A stretch of DNA of 64,000 bases from positions 4,494,001 to 4,558,000 of the forward strand of contig NC_012914.1 of assembly GCF_000023585.1 (NCBI RefSeq). Direction: 5' to 3'. This document shows, one piece after another, positions 40,771-49,278 of the stretch. The notes under the pieces are model-generated. The model worked only from the letters and a program-made list of their open reading frames with translations. It did no database searches and was not told the DNA's origin. Made by a program: the position numbers and the translations under genes. The DNA is from Paenibacillus sp. JDR-2 (GTDB taxonomy: Bacteria; Bacillota; Bacilli; Paenibacillales; Paenibacillaceae). How positions within the stretch are numbered: the first letter of the stretch is position 1; each line of letters begins with the position of its first letter.

Positions 40771-40944
40771 ACATATCGGTATCCACAGCTGTTTTTACCT
40801 ATTTCGCCGCTTTTCTCCGCTTACATTGGCTATTCTCTTTCTATTGCTTGTCTTATCGCTAATTTTACTGCTTATTTACTAAGATTTGATGAAAAAGGCC
40901 ATACTAGTGACAACTATCTCTATTCGCAAAAGGAGCTGCCTATC

Positions 40945-42771
40945 GTGACCTTTACTATGAATGATCAGGCGAATGTGAATCCCGCCTCTACGGAAGCTAA
41001 TATGGTCCGGCGCAAGCTTCATCCGCTTGTTGACCTGCAATGTGACCGCACCTGGTTCGACGAGCTTCAGAACCGGGTCGCCAAGAATGGTCCATGGGAC
41101 GATTGGACGCTCTATCAGCTGACGATGGAAGCCGAACAGGCCAAGCGGGTCGACAGCTTCGAGCAGCTGCAATGTTTGCGAACGCTTCCATCCTTCGAGC
41201 CGATGCCTCATCAGGTGGATACGGCACGCAAGGTTGTTCACGAGATGGGCGGCCGCGCAATTCTCGCCGATGAAGTTGGACTTGGCAAAACGATTGAAGC
41301 CGGTCTGGTCATCAAAGAATACATGGTGCGCGGTCTCGTCCGAAAAGCTCTTATTCTTGTTCCCGCTTCCCTCGTCTTGCAGTGGGTGAGAGAGCTGAAT
41401 TCGAAGTTTGGCATCTCGGCCGTCGCGCAAAAGAAAGAGCATACCTGGCAATACGACGTTGTGGTTGCTTCTATAGATACGGCCAAGCGTGATCCGCACC
41501 GCGAGATTATTCTGGGCCAGGATTACGACATGATCATTATCGACGAAGCGCATAAGCTCAAGAACAAAAAGACGACAAACTACCAATTTGCGCTCCAGCT
41601 CCGCAAAAAATATTGCCTTCTTCTGACGGCTACCCCGATTCAGAACGATCTGGATGAGTTATATAACCTTATTACCCTGCTTAAGCCCGGCCAGCTAGGC
41701 GGTCAAAGCGAGTTCGCAGCCAACTTCGTTGTCGACAAGCGTCTGCCGAAAAATGAAGATCAGCTGCAGGATGCGTTGTCCACCGTCATGATCCGCAACA
41801 GGCGCGGAGATGGCGGCATATCGTTCACCAAGCGCGTCGTAAAAAATATCCCGCTGGAGCTGTCTTCCGAAGAGAAGGCTCTCTATGACGCGGTGACGGC
41901 ATTCGTTCGGGACCGTTACAAGGAAGACGGCGTCGATATGATGAGTATGCTTCCGCTTGTTACGCTGCAACGCGAAGTATGCAGCAGCCGGGACGCCGTA
42001 TTTATTACGCTTGTTAATCTGTTCAAGAAAACGGCTGAGGATTCCCCGATCCGTCCGAAAATCTGGGAGCTGGTCGAATTTATCAAGCAGATCAAAGCCA
42101 ATACCAAAGCGGAAAAAGTAATGGAGCTCATTCAGCAGATTAACGATAAAGTCATTATTTTCACCGAGTACCGGGCGTCGCAGGAATATCTGCTGCAGTT
42201 CTTCCGCTCGCACAACATTTTGGCCGTACCTTACCGGGGCGGCATGAACCGCGGTAAAAAAGACTGGATGATGGATCTGTTCCGCGGCCGCGCCCAAGTG
42301 CTTATCGCTACCGAAGCCGGCGGCGAAGGGATCAACCTGCAGTTCTGCCATAACATGATTAACTTCGACCTTCCCTGGAATCCCATGCGCGTCGAGCAGC
42401 GGATCGGCCGCGTTCACCGGCTTGGACAAAAGGAAGACGTCAAAATCTATAATCTGTGCACGCTCGGTACCATCGAAGAGCATATCGTGAACCTGCTGCA
42501 TGAGAAAATCAATCTGTTTGAGCTTGTAATCGGGGAACTCGACCATATTCTCGAACGATTCGAAACGGATGCCGGCTCCATCGAACAGCAGCTGGCAAGA
42601 ATGCTGCTCGAATCCGAAGGAAACGCCGTTCATCTGGAGGAAAGGCTTAATCATTTGGGCTCCTCCATATCCAAGCTTCGTGATGAGACGGAAACGCCGG
42701 AGACGCCTCAAGGACCAACCATCCTTGCCCAGATGACCTCTCTGGGCCAGAAAGTCGAGGTGAGACCGTGA
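40945..42771 (+). CDS. yqhH: SNF2-family helicase-like ATPase (RapA-like, YqhH)
   Basis: The protein has 608 residues from GTG 40945, with AGGAG nine bases upstream; the longer upstream frame crosses the promoter and looks non-coding. Motif I DEVGLGKT is at about 109-116, motif II DEAH at 200-203, motif III LTATP. The second lobe carries IIFTEYRASQEYL, ATEAGGEGINLQFC and QRIGRVHRLGQ (motifs V and VI). These swi2/snf2 motors translocate on duplex DNA to remodel protein complexes such as RNA polymerase. Coupled to yqhG by a four-base overlap, as in B. subtilis. Confidence 0.93.
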   Translation: MTFTMNDQANVNPASTEANMVRRKLHPLVDLQCDRTWFDELQNRVAKNGPWDDWTLYQLTMEAEQAKRVDSFEQLQCLRTLPSFEPMPHQVDTARKVVHEMGGRAILADEVGLGKTIEAGLVIKEYMVRGLVRKALILVPASLVLQWVRELNSKFGISAVAQKKEHTWQYDVVVASIDTAKRDPHREIILGQDYDMIIIDEAHKLKNKKTTNYQFALQLRKKYCLLLTATPIQNDLDELYNLITLLKPGQLGGQSEFAANFVVDKRLPKNEDQLQDALSTVMIRNRRGDGGISFTKRVVKNIPLELSSEEKALYDAVTAFVRDRYKEDGVDMMSMLPLVTLQREVCSSRDAVFITLVNLFKKTAEDSPIRPKIWELVEFIKQIKANTKAEKVMELIQQINDKVIIFTEYRASQEYLLQFFRSHNILAVPYRGGMNRGKKDWMMDLFRGRAQVLIATEAGGEGINLQFCHNMINFDLPWNPMRVEQRIGRVHRLGQKEDVKIYNLCTLGTIEEHIVNLLHEKINLFELVIGELDHILERFETDAGSIEQQLARMLLESEGNAVHLEERLNHLGSSISKLRDETETPETPQGPTILAQMTSLGQKVEVRP

Positions 42772-43700
42772 ATTCGAAGCAAGTCCACAAATATGTACAG
42801 CGGTTTCTTGAAGCCACGCAATGCTCGATATTGGAGAAGTCTCCTGCACACTTCACGGTTAAGCTCTCGCCTGCTGCCGACCGTGAACTGACGAACCGTC
42901 CCTTCTACTGGAGCTTTGTCGACCGCACGGGCTCCGAACCGGAGACGATGTCTTATCTGTTCGTAACAGACAAGGAGAAATACGAGGAGGACCTTGCTGC
43001 TCCGCCGCCAACACCTGGCCCAGCAACGACGGCCGTGGATGCGGCGTTAAACCGTTCCTTCGGATTCGTGAACAACAATATGGCCAGCGGTATCCGCACG
43101 CCAAGGGAAGATCTCTATTTCGGCTCCCGCAAGCTGGAGCAGCTGTTTGGCGCAGCCAAAAACTCCGGCAGCTACGTGAATCTTTTCCAGGAGCCGGAAC
43201 GACGCTCCAGCACTCCGTTCCAATCGACACCCTACACCGTATGGCTTGGGGTAAATATGCGTGTCGAATTCGCTTGCGACAGGAAGCGCGAGGAAATTCA
43301 CAGCTATGGCGTCTCTCTCGCAACGGGACTCGTGGTCGAGAACTTCTATGACCGCCTTAAAAATTTAAAGCTGACGCCGCGGCTGCCCTCGAATATCCAT
43401 TTGACACGCAACGGCCTGTCCTACGCCAAGGCATTAGGCGTTATCGAGACTTCGCTTGAACGCAAGCTAAGAAATTACGACTATACCTGGGCTGCCGATG
43501 CCGCGGCAAGGCTGGAGGAAGAGCTCGATAGGATCCGGCATTATTATGATCCGATGATCAAGCACGCCGAGGAGGAAGCTAAGGAAGCCATCGAGGAGCA
43601 ATTCAACCAGCGCCAGACCGAGATCAAATGGCAGTATGAGCCGCGGGTGACGGCTTCCGCCATTAACTGCGGTATTTTCCACCTGGAAGGCATTGAATAG
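42768..43700 (+). CDS. yqhG: YqhG family protein
   Basis: A 310-residue protein starting at a GTG in the yqhH stop (GTGA), with GAGGTGAG just upstream. The start MNSKQVHKYVQRFLEATQCSILEKSPAHFTVKLSPAADRELTNRPFYWSFVDRTG and the GVNMRVEFACDRKREEIHSYGVSLATG block are those of the Bacillales YqhG family. The C-terminal half is a charged coiled coil (IKHAEEEAKEAIEEQFNQRQTEIKWQYEPRV). Function unknown. The conserved pairing with YqhH suggests an adaptor or substrate-recognition partner. Confidence 0.9.
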   Translation: MNSKQVHKYVQRFLEATQCSILEKSPAHFTVKLSPAADRELTNRPFYWSFVDRTGSEPETMSYLFVTDKEKYEEDLAAPPPTPGPATTAVDAALNRSFGFVNNNMASGIRTPREDLYFGSRKLEQLFGAAKNSGSYVNLFQEPERRSSTPFQSTPYTVWLGVNMRVEFACDRKREEIHSYGVSLATGLVVENFYDRLKNLKLTPRLPSNIHLTRNGLSYAKALGVIETSLERKLRNYDYTWAADAAARLEEELDRIRHYYDPMIKHAEEEAKEAIEEQFNQRQTEIKWQYEPRVTASAINCGIFHLEGIE

Positions 43701-43852
43701 AGACAATCAGACGGCATTCGCAGCAATACGCCAAAAATAGAACAACCGATTGAGGTACGCCCGCGACAGGTTCCAACAGCCTTCTGCGGGCTTGTCCAAT
43801 ATAATGAGACCATGTCAGAAACAGATGCAAAAGAAAGAAAGGATGTGCCAGG

Positions 43853-44743
43853 GTGAAAAAGTGGATTCGACAAACGGTTATAGCCGCATTGGTGGTGTCA
43901 ACATTCCTTGTCACGGCTCAAACCCTTCAGGCGGAATCAATGCCGTCCGTAACGGCTCAGCAGGAAACGGAGCTTCACTCCACCGTACGAGGCTGGATGG
44001 ACGAGCTTGCGAAATTACCTGAGTTCAAAGCGTGGAATCATGCCGAATTTACCGTGTCGCCTCTTGGCCCGGGTACGCATAGCTGGATAGCGATTGTGAA
44101 GGATAAAGGTCAACCGGCCGGATACTTGGTTATTCAGGCCAAGGAAAATGGCGGGTTTGCGCTTGGGGAATACGGAACGGGGGAATACTTGTTTGACCAG
44201 ACAACGCTGCATCAATCCCTTGCGCAGCTGGAGCTTCTCTCCTCTTTGCCTAATACGAACCAAGCTTTATATATTCATCCGTTACTAGCCGTCTGGGACG
44301 TAAACGGTTCAGCGGAAAATACGTATTTGGACGGTATGAGCGGTGAATGGCTGCCGCTGCAAAAAGCAGCGTTAGAGAAAACAGCCAAGGCCGAAGAAGG
44401 ACTTGCCGCACGTTACGCCCTGCAGGGCAACACCGTGATCAAGAGAGCCGTGAAAAGCCGTTCTTTTGATCCGTATAGCGAAATGCCGTGGCTGACTGAA
44501 AAACCTATAACAGCGTCCGCTGAGGATACCGGTATCGTGCTCAAAGCGTTAAGCTCCAAAACGCCTCTGCGTTTTACGGTAGAGCGCTTTAATAAAGAGA
44601 TGCTTTATGTGTGGTCGGTAACCGGCTATCACAGCTGGGGGGATGGCAATGTTTATGCCGCTCTGGAAACAGATGAGCTCGGCAGCAGCACAAGGTACAT
44701 TCCCCTCAAGCTTCTTGCCGAGCTCGGTCACTTCTATCGCTAA
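43853..44743 (+). CDS. Exported protein of unknown function
   Basis: This 296-residue protein has a clear Sec signal at residues 1-28 (charged start, hydrophobic core, cut near LQA-ES). It starts at GTG 43853 with AAAGGA about ten bases upstream. The mature part looks like mixed alpha/beta with segments WIAIVKDKGQPAGYLVIQA, HPLLAVWDVNG and DGMSGEWLPLQKAAL. No cysteines and no recognisable catalytic motif. I do not know the family. It probably acts outside the membrane. Confidence 0.8.
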   Translation: MKKWIRQTVIAALVVSTFLVTAQTLQAESMPSVTAQQETELHSTVRGWMDELAKLPEFKAWNHAEFTVSPLGPGTHSWIAIVKDKGQPAGYLVIQAKENGGFALGEYGTGEYLFDQTTLHQSLAQLELLSSLPNTNQALYIHPLLAVWDVNGSAENTYLDGMSGEWLPLQKAALEKTAKAEEGLAARYALQGNTVIKRAVKSRSFDPYSEMPWLTEKPITASAEDTGIVLKALSSKTPLRFTVERFNKEMLYVWSVTGYHSWGDGNVYAALETDELGSSTRYIPLKLLAELGHFYR

Positions 44744-44928
44744 CGTTCCGTACGGCCTTTCCACCATAGCAATACGCTTGCTCCGCCCCATCCGAACCAG
44801 CGCGACAGCCAATGCTCCCTTGCAGCCTTGGCTGTCGCTTTGGCTGCTTTACGTTCATCCCTCGGCGTCTCGATGTAGTTCACAAATTCCACGGTCACGT
44901 ATTTGATCAGATCATGTCCATTTGCCAC
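44740..44928 (-). CDS. yqzE: YqzE-family small protein
   Basis: This 62-residue protein matches the YqzE pattern: YVTVEFVNYIETPRDERKAAK, then WLSRWFGWGGASVLLWWKGR. It starts at a GTG with GAGGTGA about nine bases upstream. In B. subtilis the gene lies after the comG operon; here no comG gene is in the window. Function unknown. The Trp-rich C-terminus may touch the membrane. Its stop overlaps the stop of the convergent exported protein by a few bases. Confidence 0.87.
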   Translation of the reverse strand: MANGHDLIKYVTVEFVNYIETPRDERKAAKATAKAAREHWLSRWFGWGGASVLLWWKGRTER

Positions 44929-45075
44929 TGCACGATCACCTCGTCGGTTTATTTGTTACTAAAAGTTTGCCCGGAATGTCCAGATCGTAAACATGCATGA
45001 GTTTTCCTTCAATAAGCCACGCTATCGATAGCTGCTTTACACGCAAGTCTTGGCATATTGAAGGAGGAATTCAAA

Positions 45076-45786
45076 TTGTTTGTCATGCGGATTGCCATTT
45101 TTGTGTTTATCGGCTTGCTTAGTCTTGCGCCCGAGCTGTCGGCTGCCGTTCCGGAAAACAAACAGCAAATCGCACATGCTCCCGAGGACGGTTGGACGAT
45201 GCCTTCGGCTATCGTGTTAATTGATGCCGGCCACGGCGGAATTGACGGTGGCGCAACAGCCGGCAATACCTTGGAAAAAGATATAAATCTGGCCATCGCC
45301 CAGAAGCTGTACCTTCTTCTTAATAGTCAAGGCATTCCCGCCGTATTGAATCGCACCGGTGATTATGCGCTTAGCGAAGAGAACCGGTGGCATGTAAGCA
45401 AATCGCGCCATAAACGCGATTTATCGCAACGCCGCCAGTTAACCGACGAGATCGAGACAACCATGCTGGTCAGCCTTCACGTAAACTGGACCAAGGACAG
45501 ATCCAAGCATGGTCCGCTTGTTCTGCATCAGTCTACCGGCGAAAGCGCGCTTCTTGCTTTTTGCATACAGGATACGCTGAACAGACAACAGCAAACCTCG
45601 TTTTACCCGAGGGAGGGCAAGCCTTTCTATTTACTGCGGAAGGTTGATCAGCCTGCGGTTATTGTTGAAATGGGCTTTATTAGCCATGAAGGCGACCGGT
45701 CGATGCTCACCGACCCTCGCGAGCAGCTTCGCGTTGCCTCGGCAATCGCCTCAGGGATTCGGCAGTATAAATGGATCACCCGATAA
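45076..45786 (+). CDS. N-acetylmuramoyl-L-alanine amidase (Amidase_3, CwlD-like)
   Basis: About 236 residues. The start is taken at TTG 45076, where AAGGAGG sits eight bases upstream (a TTG at 45058 lies before that site). An N-terminal hydrophobic signal or anchor precedes the catalytic domain. Zinc ligands are His in LIDAGHGGIDGG, Glu in TLEKDINL and His in LVSLHVNW, and catalytic Glu is in VIVEMGFISH. It cleaves the lactyl-peptide bond of peptidoglycan. CwlD itself makes the muramic lactam of spore cortex, so a sporulation role is likely but not proven. It overlaps the convergent deacetylase gene by 36 bases. Confidence 0.88.
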   Translation: MFVMRIAIFVFIGLLSLAPELSAAVPENKQQIAHAPEDGWTMPSAIVLIDAGHGGIDGGATAGNTLEKDINLAIAQKLYLLLNSQGIPAVLNRTGDYALSEENRWHVSKSRHKRDLSQRRQLTDEIETTMLVSLHVNWTKDRSKHGPLVLHQSTGESALLAFCIQDTLNRQQQTSFYPREGKPFYLLRKVDQPAVIVEMGFISHEGDRSMLTDPREQLRVASAIASGIRQYKWITR

Positions 45787-46569
45787 TGAAGGAACCAGCT
45801 CAGACAGCTTGACGAATTGAACCTGGCCGTCTGATTGCATCGCTGGAATGGATGCTTTGAGGACGGCTGCCGTTTTTTTGCCCGGAGGTCCAACATGGCC
45901 AATAACAATGCAGGTATCATGGGATTCCAAATGCTTTTTCGCAATCGTCATTTGTTTCGACACATGCTGCTCCGTATATACATCATCAAGGAATACGTTG
46001 TTTGCGAGTGCCGGCACGCCAAGCTCCTCCGTTACTTTGGGCACAACCGTTTTGAATGTCGTACGGCTGTCGAGGAAAAATAATCCCCGCTCCTTGCAGA
46101 CCGAAAGGACGATGCGCATAATCCGTTCGTCAGCCGTAATTTTGGAACCCATGTGATTGTTCATGCCTACCGCATACGGAACGTCATCAATGGCATCTTC
46201 TACCCGTTTCTTAATCTCTTCATCGCTGAGGTCAGCCGTAATTGCTCCTGGACCCAGCCAATTTTTTTGCCCTTTATTAGGCTCCATCGGCATATGCACA
46301 ATGACATCATGTCCAAGGCGATGCGCTTCTTCGGCATCCTTTTTGGTAGTTGGCATAAACGGCATAATCGCTACCGTAAATTTAGCTGGCAGCTGCAGCA
46401 TCTCTTCCGTGCCGTTCATACCGTTGCCGAAATCATCAATTACAATCGCAAACTGTCTTGCGGACTTCGCTTGTTCTTCCTCTGCGGCCATCACTCGTCC
46501 CGCACCGGCGGGCATAAATAACACGAGTGCAATGATCCAAATGACAGCTGCCCTTTTAGGTTTGTTCAC
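45751..46569 (-). CDS. Divergent polysaccharide deacetylase family protein (YibQ-like)
   Basis: A protein of about 272 residues, GTG 46569 with AAAGGG eight bases upstream (a GTG at 46578 abuts it). It has an N-terminal signal (AVIWIIALVLFMPAGAGRVMA), then FAIVIDDFGNGMNGTEEML, FTVAIMPFMPTTKKDAEEAHRLGHDVIVHMPMEP, GMNNHMGSKIT and GLFFLDSRTT. These are the family's metal-site and barrel motifs. Likely acts on cell-wall glycan outside the membrane; the substrate of this family is unclear. Confidence 0.9.
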   Translation of the reverse strand: MNKPKRAAVIWIIALVLFMPAGAGRVMAAEEEQAKSARQFAIVIDDFGNGMNGTEEMLQLPAKFTVAIMPFMPTTKKDAEEAHRLGHDVIVHMPMEPNKGQKNWLGPGAITADLSDEEIKKRVEDAIDDVPYAVGMNNHMGSKITADERIMRIVLSVCKERGLFFLDSRTTFKTVVPKVTEELGVPALANNVFLDDVYTEQHVSKQMTIAKKHLESHDTCIVIGHVGPPGKKTAAVLKASIPAMQSDGQVQFVKLSELVPSLSGDPFILPNP

Positions 46570-46654
46570 GTCATACACCCTTTCCCTTTTATCCTCTTCA
46601 TTGTTTGTCCAACCGAGGAAAAATATGCTGAATTTTGCAACTTTATTAGATGTG

Positions 46655-46684
46655 TTGACGAATGAAACCCGTACATGCTACCAT
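46655..46684 (+). promoter_or_regulatory. Promoter of the first tRNA-Leu gene
   Basis: TTGACG (46655-46660), 18 bases, TACCAT (46679-46684), 19 bases before the tRNA. Confidence 0.7.
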
Positions 46685-46703
46685 AAGGGACGTAATAAGG
46701 CAT

Positions 46704-46790
46704 GCGGTCGTGGCGGAATTGGCAGACGCGCTAGATTCAGGTTCTAGTGGTGTAACAGCCGTGGAGGTTCGAGTCCTCTCGACCGCACCA
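46704..46790 (+). tRNA. tRNA-Leu (anticodon CAG), copy 1
   Basis: This class II tRNA of 87 bases includes an encoded CCA. The acceptor GCGGTCG pairs with CGACCGC, the anticodon loop TTCAGGT holds CAG, the variable arm is long and the T arm is GGTTCGAGTCC. It decodes CUG. It is identical to the second copy at 46911-46997. Confidence 0.96.
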
Positions 46791-46796
46791 TACATA

Positions 46797-46829
46797 AAGG
46801 GTTCCAGCGCATGAGCTGGAGCCTTTTTC
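46797..46829 (+). terminator. Intrinsic terminator after tRNA-Leu copy 1
   Basis: The GGTTCCAGC/GCTGGAGCC hairpin is followed by five T. Confidence 0.88.
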
Positions 46830-46857
46830 TTTGTTTAACTTATTCTTAACAAATTGC

Positions 46858-46887
46858 TTGACTCTTCTCATCAGATAATGTTATGAT
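46858..46887 (+). promoter_or_regulatory. Promoter of the second tRNA-Leu gene
   Basis: TTGACT (46858-46863), 18 bases, TATGAT (46882-46887). The tRNA starts 24 bases later. Confidence 0.82.
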
Positions 46888-46910
46888 ATTTTTCGTTGGC
46901 AACAACATTT

Positions 46911-46997
46911 GCGGTCGTGGCGGAATTGGCAGACGCGCTAGATTCAGGTTCTAGTGGTGTAACAGCCGTGGAGGTTCGAGTCCTCTCGACCGCACCA
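46911..46997 (+). tRNA. tRNA-Leu (anticodon CAG), copy 2
   Basis: All 87 bases match copy 1, including the encoded CCA and the CAG anticodon. It has its own promoter and terminator, so the two copies are separate units and not one transcript. Confidence 0.96.
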
Positions 46998-47011
46998 TAC
47001 ATAAACAGTTA

Positions 47012-47055
47012 GAGGTTTTGGTCAGTCTAGCGATAGACAACCAAAACCTTTTTTG
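47012..47055 (+). terminator. Intrinsic terminator after tRNA-Leu copy 2
   Basis: AGGTTTTGGT pairs with ACCAAAACCT, with an inner GTCTA/TAGAC stem and six T. Confidence 0.9.
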
Positions 47056-47070
47056 TGTACATCGCTACGC

Positions 47071-47111
47071 AAAAAAAGCAGGAAACCCTGTGTGACAGAG
47101 TTTCCTGCTTA
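47071..47111 (-). terminator. Intrinsic terminator of the 47117-47664 genes
   Basis: AGCAGGAAACYCTG pairs with CAGGGTTTCCTGCT (one mismatch) and ends in seven T on the minus strand. Confidence 0.88.
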
Positions 47112-47116
47112 ACTTG

Positions 47117-47329
47117 CTACTCAGCAGAACCGCGTTCGCTTGAGGCAAGCTCAAAGCGGTAATTGCGGCTCAGCCTGACGACCCGCCTGTTGTGACGGCG
47201 GATGACAACCGTAGCATCATCCCAAGCGACAACGATTCCTACCACGTCGTTCACTTCCATCTCGTCCCGAACGACACGGATCTTCTCGCCGCTTTGGCGA
47301 AACTGATCCAACTGCTCTTCACTAATCAC
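47117..47329 (-). CDS. Small hypothetical protein
   Basis: This 70-residue soluble protein is predicted mostly beta: EKIRVVRDEMEVNDVVGIVVAWDDATVVIRRHNRRVVRLSRNYRFEL resembles a small barrel of the KOW/SH3 sort. I do not recognise a named family. It follows the 104-residue gene by 20 bases and shares its terminator. Confidence 0.7.
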   Translation of the reverse strand: MISEEQLDQFRQSGEKIRVVRDEMEVNDVVGIVVAWDDATVVIRRHNRRVVRLSRNYRFELASSERGSAE

Positions 47330-47349
47330 CGCTTATACCTCCGTACGGA

Positions 47350-47664
47350 CTAACCGACATGCTCCTTGGAATCATTGGTTTCATACCATTCATCGAGCAC
47401 TCTCGAAGACATGACGCGCTTTGCGATATATTCTGCCTGACGTTCCGTAAATTGACCTTTCCATTCCTCACCGAGCTCTTCGCAAAGCTTCACAATAGTA
47501 AGAAGCTCCGACCATGCAACATAACGCTTGTACCAGAAAAATTGCGGATGCTCAATCATATAAGGATACAAATCATCAAATTCCGTATGCTTGCAATCTA
47601 GTGCGCGTTCGAAGTGAATTTTCGCGTCACCCAGTTTCGCAGTCAAAAATTCAGATGTTATCAT
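47350..47664 (-). CDS. Hypothetical protein
   Basis: This 104-residue soluble, largely helical protein is rich in aromatic residues (DLYPYMIEHPQFFWYKRYVAWSELLTIVKLCEELGEEWKGQFTERQAEYIAKRVM). No signal, membrane helix or metal motif. Family not recognised. Probably co-transcribed with the 70-residue gene that follows; xpt lies 40 bases upstream on the same strand and may belong to the same unit. Confidence 0.75.
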   Translation of the reverse strand: MITSEFLTAKLGDAKIHFERALDCKHTEFDDLYPYMIEHPQFFWYKRYVAWSELLTIVKLCEELGEEWKGQFTERQAEYIAKRVMSSRVLDEWYETNDSKEHVG

Positions 47665-47704
47665 TGCCGCTGCCTCCCCTCGGTTCCTTCACCCTCATTA
47701 TAAC

Positions 47705-48274
47705 TTAGTCGAACTGAATTTGCCCGTTTTTCAAAGAAGTAACATTTACTAGCGACTCTACCCGTACACCTTGCTCGCGAAGGGTTCTTGAACCGGCCTG
47801 GAAGGATTTCTCGAGTACAATCCCCATGCCTACCAGCTCTGCGCCGGATCTTTCAATGATCTTGATCAGCCCTCGGGCTGCATCGCCGTTTGCAATAATA
47901 TCGTCGATAAAGAGCACTTTATCCTCAGCCGACAAAAACTGCTTCGACACCATAATATCGGTCACCATCCCTTTTGTAAAGGACGGAACACGCTCCGAAT
48001 AAGCATCCGGATCCGCGATTAAAGTTTTCTTGCGACGTGCAAATACAAGTGGTACACCTAGTACGTACGCCGTAGCATAAGCAACGGGAATACCAGAGGA
48101 TTCAATCGTAACGACTTTCGTTATTTTCTCGTCAGCAAACCGTTTTGCGAATTCATGTCCCATTTCCATCGTAAGAGCAGGATCGACCTGGTGGTTAAGT
48201 ATGGAATCCAGCCGCAGCACATCGCTCGAAAGTACCGATGCTTGCTCTAAAATTCGTTCTTTTAAAATATCCAT
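47705..48274 (-). CDS. xpt: Xanthine phosphoribosyltransferase
   Basis: The protein has 189 residues from ATG 48274 (GGAGGG eight bases upstream; an ATG at 48280 is too close to that site). SDVLRLDSILNHQVDP, TIESSGIPVAYATA and the PRPP motif VLFIDDIIANGDA match B. subtilis Xpt well. It makes XMP from xanthine and PRPP for purine salvage. No purine riboswitch is visible in the 200 bases upstream, and no pbuX permease follows. Confidence 0.95.
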   Translation of the reverse strand: MDILKERILEQASVLSSDVLRLDSILNHQVDPALTMEMGHEFAKRFADEKITKVVTIESSGIPVAYATAYVLGVPLVFARRKKTLIADPDAYSERVPSFTKGMVTDIMVSKQFLSAEDKVLFIDDIIANGDAARGLIKIIERSGAELVGMGIVLEKSFQAGSRTLREQGVRVESLVNVTSLKNGQIQFD

Positions 48275-48484
48275 CGTCATTTCCCTCCACCAAAATCTCT
48301 TTTCGATAACTTACCATAGGATAGGCAAACAACGCAACCCGGCTCTTTCAAATTTTTTATCGAAGCAGGAGAGGAATCATTTTATATAGAAGAGATATAT
48401 AATGCAAAGCAACTTCTTCCAGATATGGACGTTAAGAAAGATAAGATTTCAGGACAAAAAGCGACCCAAAAGGAGCGCAATCGC

Positions 48485-49189
48485 ATGAACAAGACGAAAA
48501 GAACATACCATGCAGCAAAATGGACGGCCGCAATGGCCCTTTCCCTCATAGCGACAACAGGCTGTTCGAGCACAATGAACTCGGAATCTCCATCAAGCGT
48601 GCAGTTAGCCGAGCATTCATCGGACACTTATCCAACGGGGGACAGTCCGCAGAAGACCTACTCTCAAGGGCAGGATAGCGGGAAATACGGCAAAGAGCCT
48701 GAAGCAAGCGGCGCAAATACATCCGGCGGCGATACAAGCGCGGAATCTTCCGGCAAAAGCACTTCCCCGTCCGGCACTGGCACAGCAAGCAAACAGCAGC
48801 AATGGGACGCCTCCCATCCGGTTATGCTTGGACTTAAGATAGGCGATTCCGATATGAAAGTATCCGAGCGCTATGGCAAAGCAACTGATGTCTACAGCCT
48901 GAAAGACGATTCGGAGACAATAGAGGTTCGCGAATACAAAGGTTTTGCCGTGGGGATCAACGAGGATAAAGCAATCCAATACATAGAGGTATACGATAAG
49001 TCGGTTGCAACCGGACTTAGCGGCGTTCGTGTCGAGGACAAAACGGAAACTCTGCTTAAAGCGCTTGGAAAACCAACTTCCCAGAACAGCTACATTATTA
49101 CTTACCAAGGAAAAGACTCGCTGCTCAAATTTGATCTGGATCCGGATCATAACAAGATCGTATCCATTAAACTGTTAGCGGCCGCCTAG
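48485..49189 (+). CDS. Putative lipoprotein
   Basis: The protein has 234 residues from ATG 48485 (GGAG about nine bases upstream). The signal ends IATTGC, with candidate lipid Cys27; Thr at -3 is unusual but tolerated. A long disordered Ser/Gly/Thr/Lys linker spans residues 28-105. The C-terminal 120 residues form a folded domain (HPVMLGLKIGDSDMKVSERYGKATDVYSL, RVEDKTETLLKALGKPTSQNSYIITYQGKDSLLKFDLD) with two similar halves. Function unknown. A TATAAT at 48398 may belong to its promoter. Confidence 0.82.
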   Translation: MNKTKRTYHAAKWTAAMALSLIATTGCSSTMNSESPSSVQLAEHSSDTYPTGDSPQKTYSQGQDSGKYGKEPEASGANTSGGDTSAESSGKSTSPSGTGTASKQQQWDASHPVMLGLKIGDSDMKVSERYGKATDVYSLKDDSETIEVREYKGFAVGINEDKAIQYIEVYDKSVATGLSGVRVEDKTETLLKALGKPTSQNSYIITYQGKDSLLKFDLDPDHNKIVSIKLLAAA

Positions 49190-49239
49190 CAAGCCCTCCA
49201 ATCTGGAAGTTGCTGTCATGCCCGTCCCTATTTGGACAT

Positions 49240-49258
49240 ACCTTCTTATATAGAAGGT
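49240..49258. repeat. Short inverted repeat between the lipoprotein and YkvI-like genes
   Basis: ACCTTCT-TATAT-AGAAGGT. It is followed by TATTTT, so it may act as a weak terminator for the lipoprotein gene. Confidence 0.4.
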
Positions 49259-49278
49259 TATTTTCGGGAGGACATGCC

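Noticed and set aside
40671-40944. B12 riboswitch upstream of nrdJ
   Set aside because: The nrdJ leader from the TATAAT at 40758 is too short and lacks the conserved B12-box pattern.
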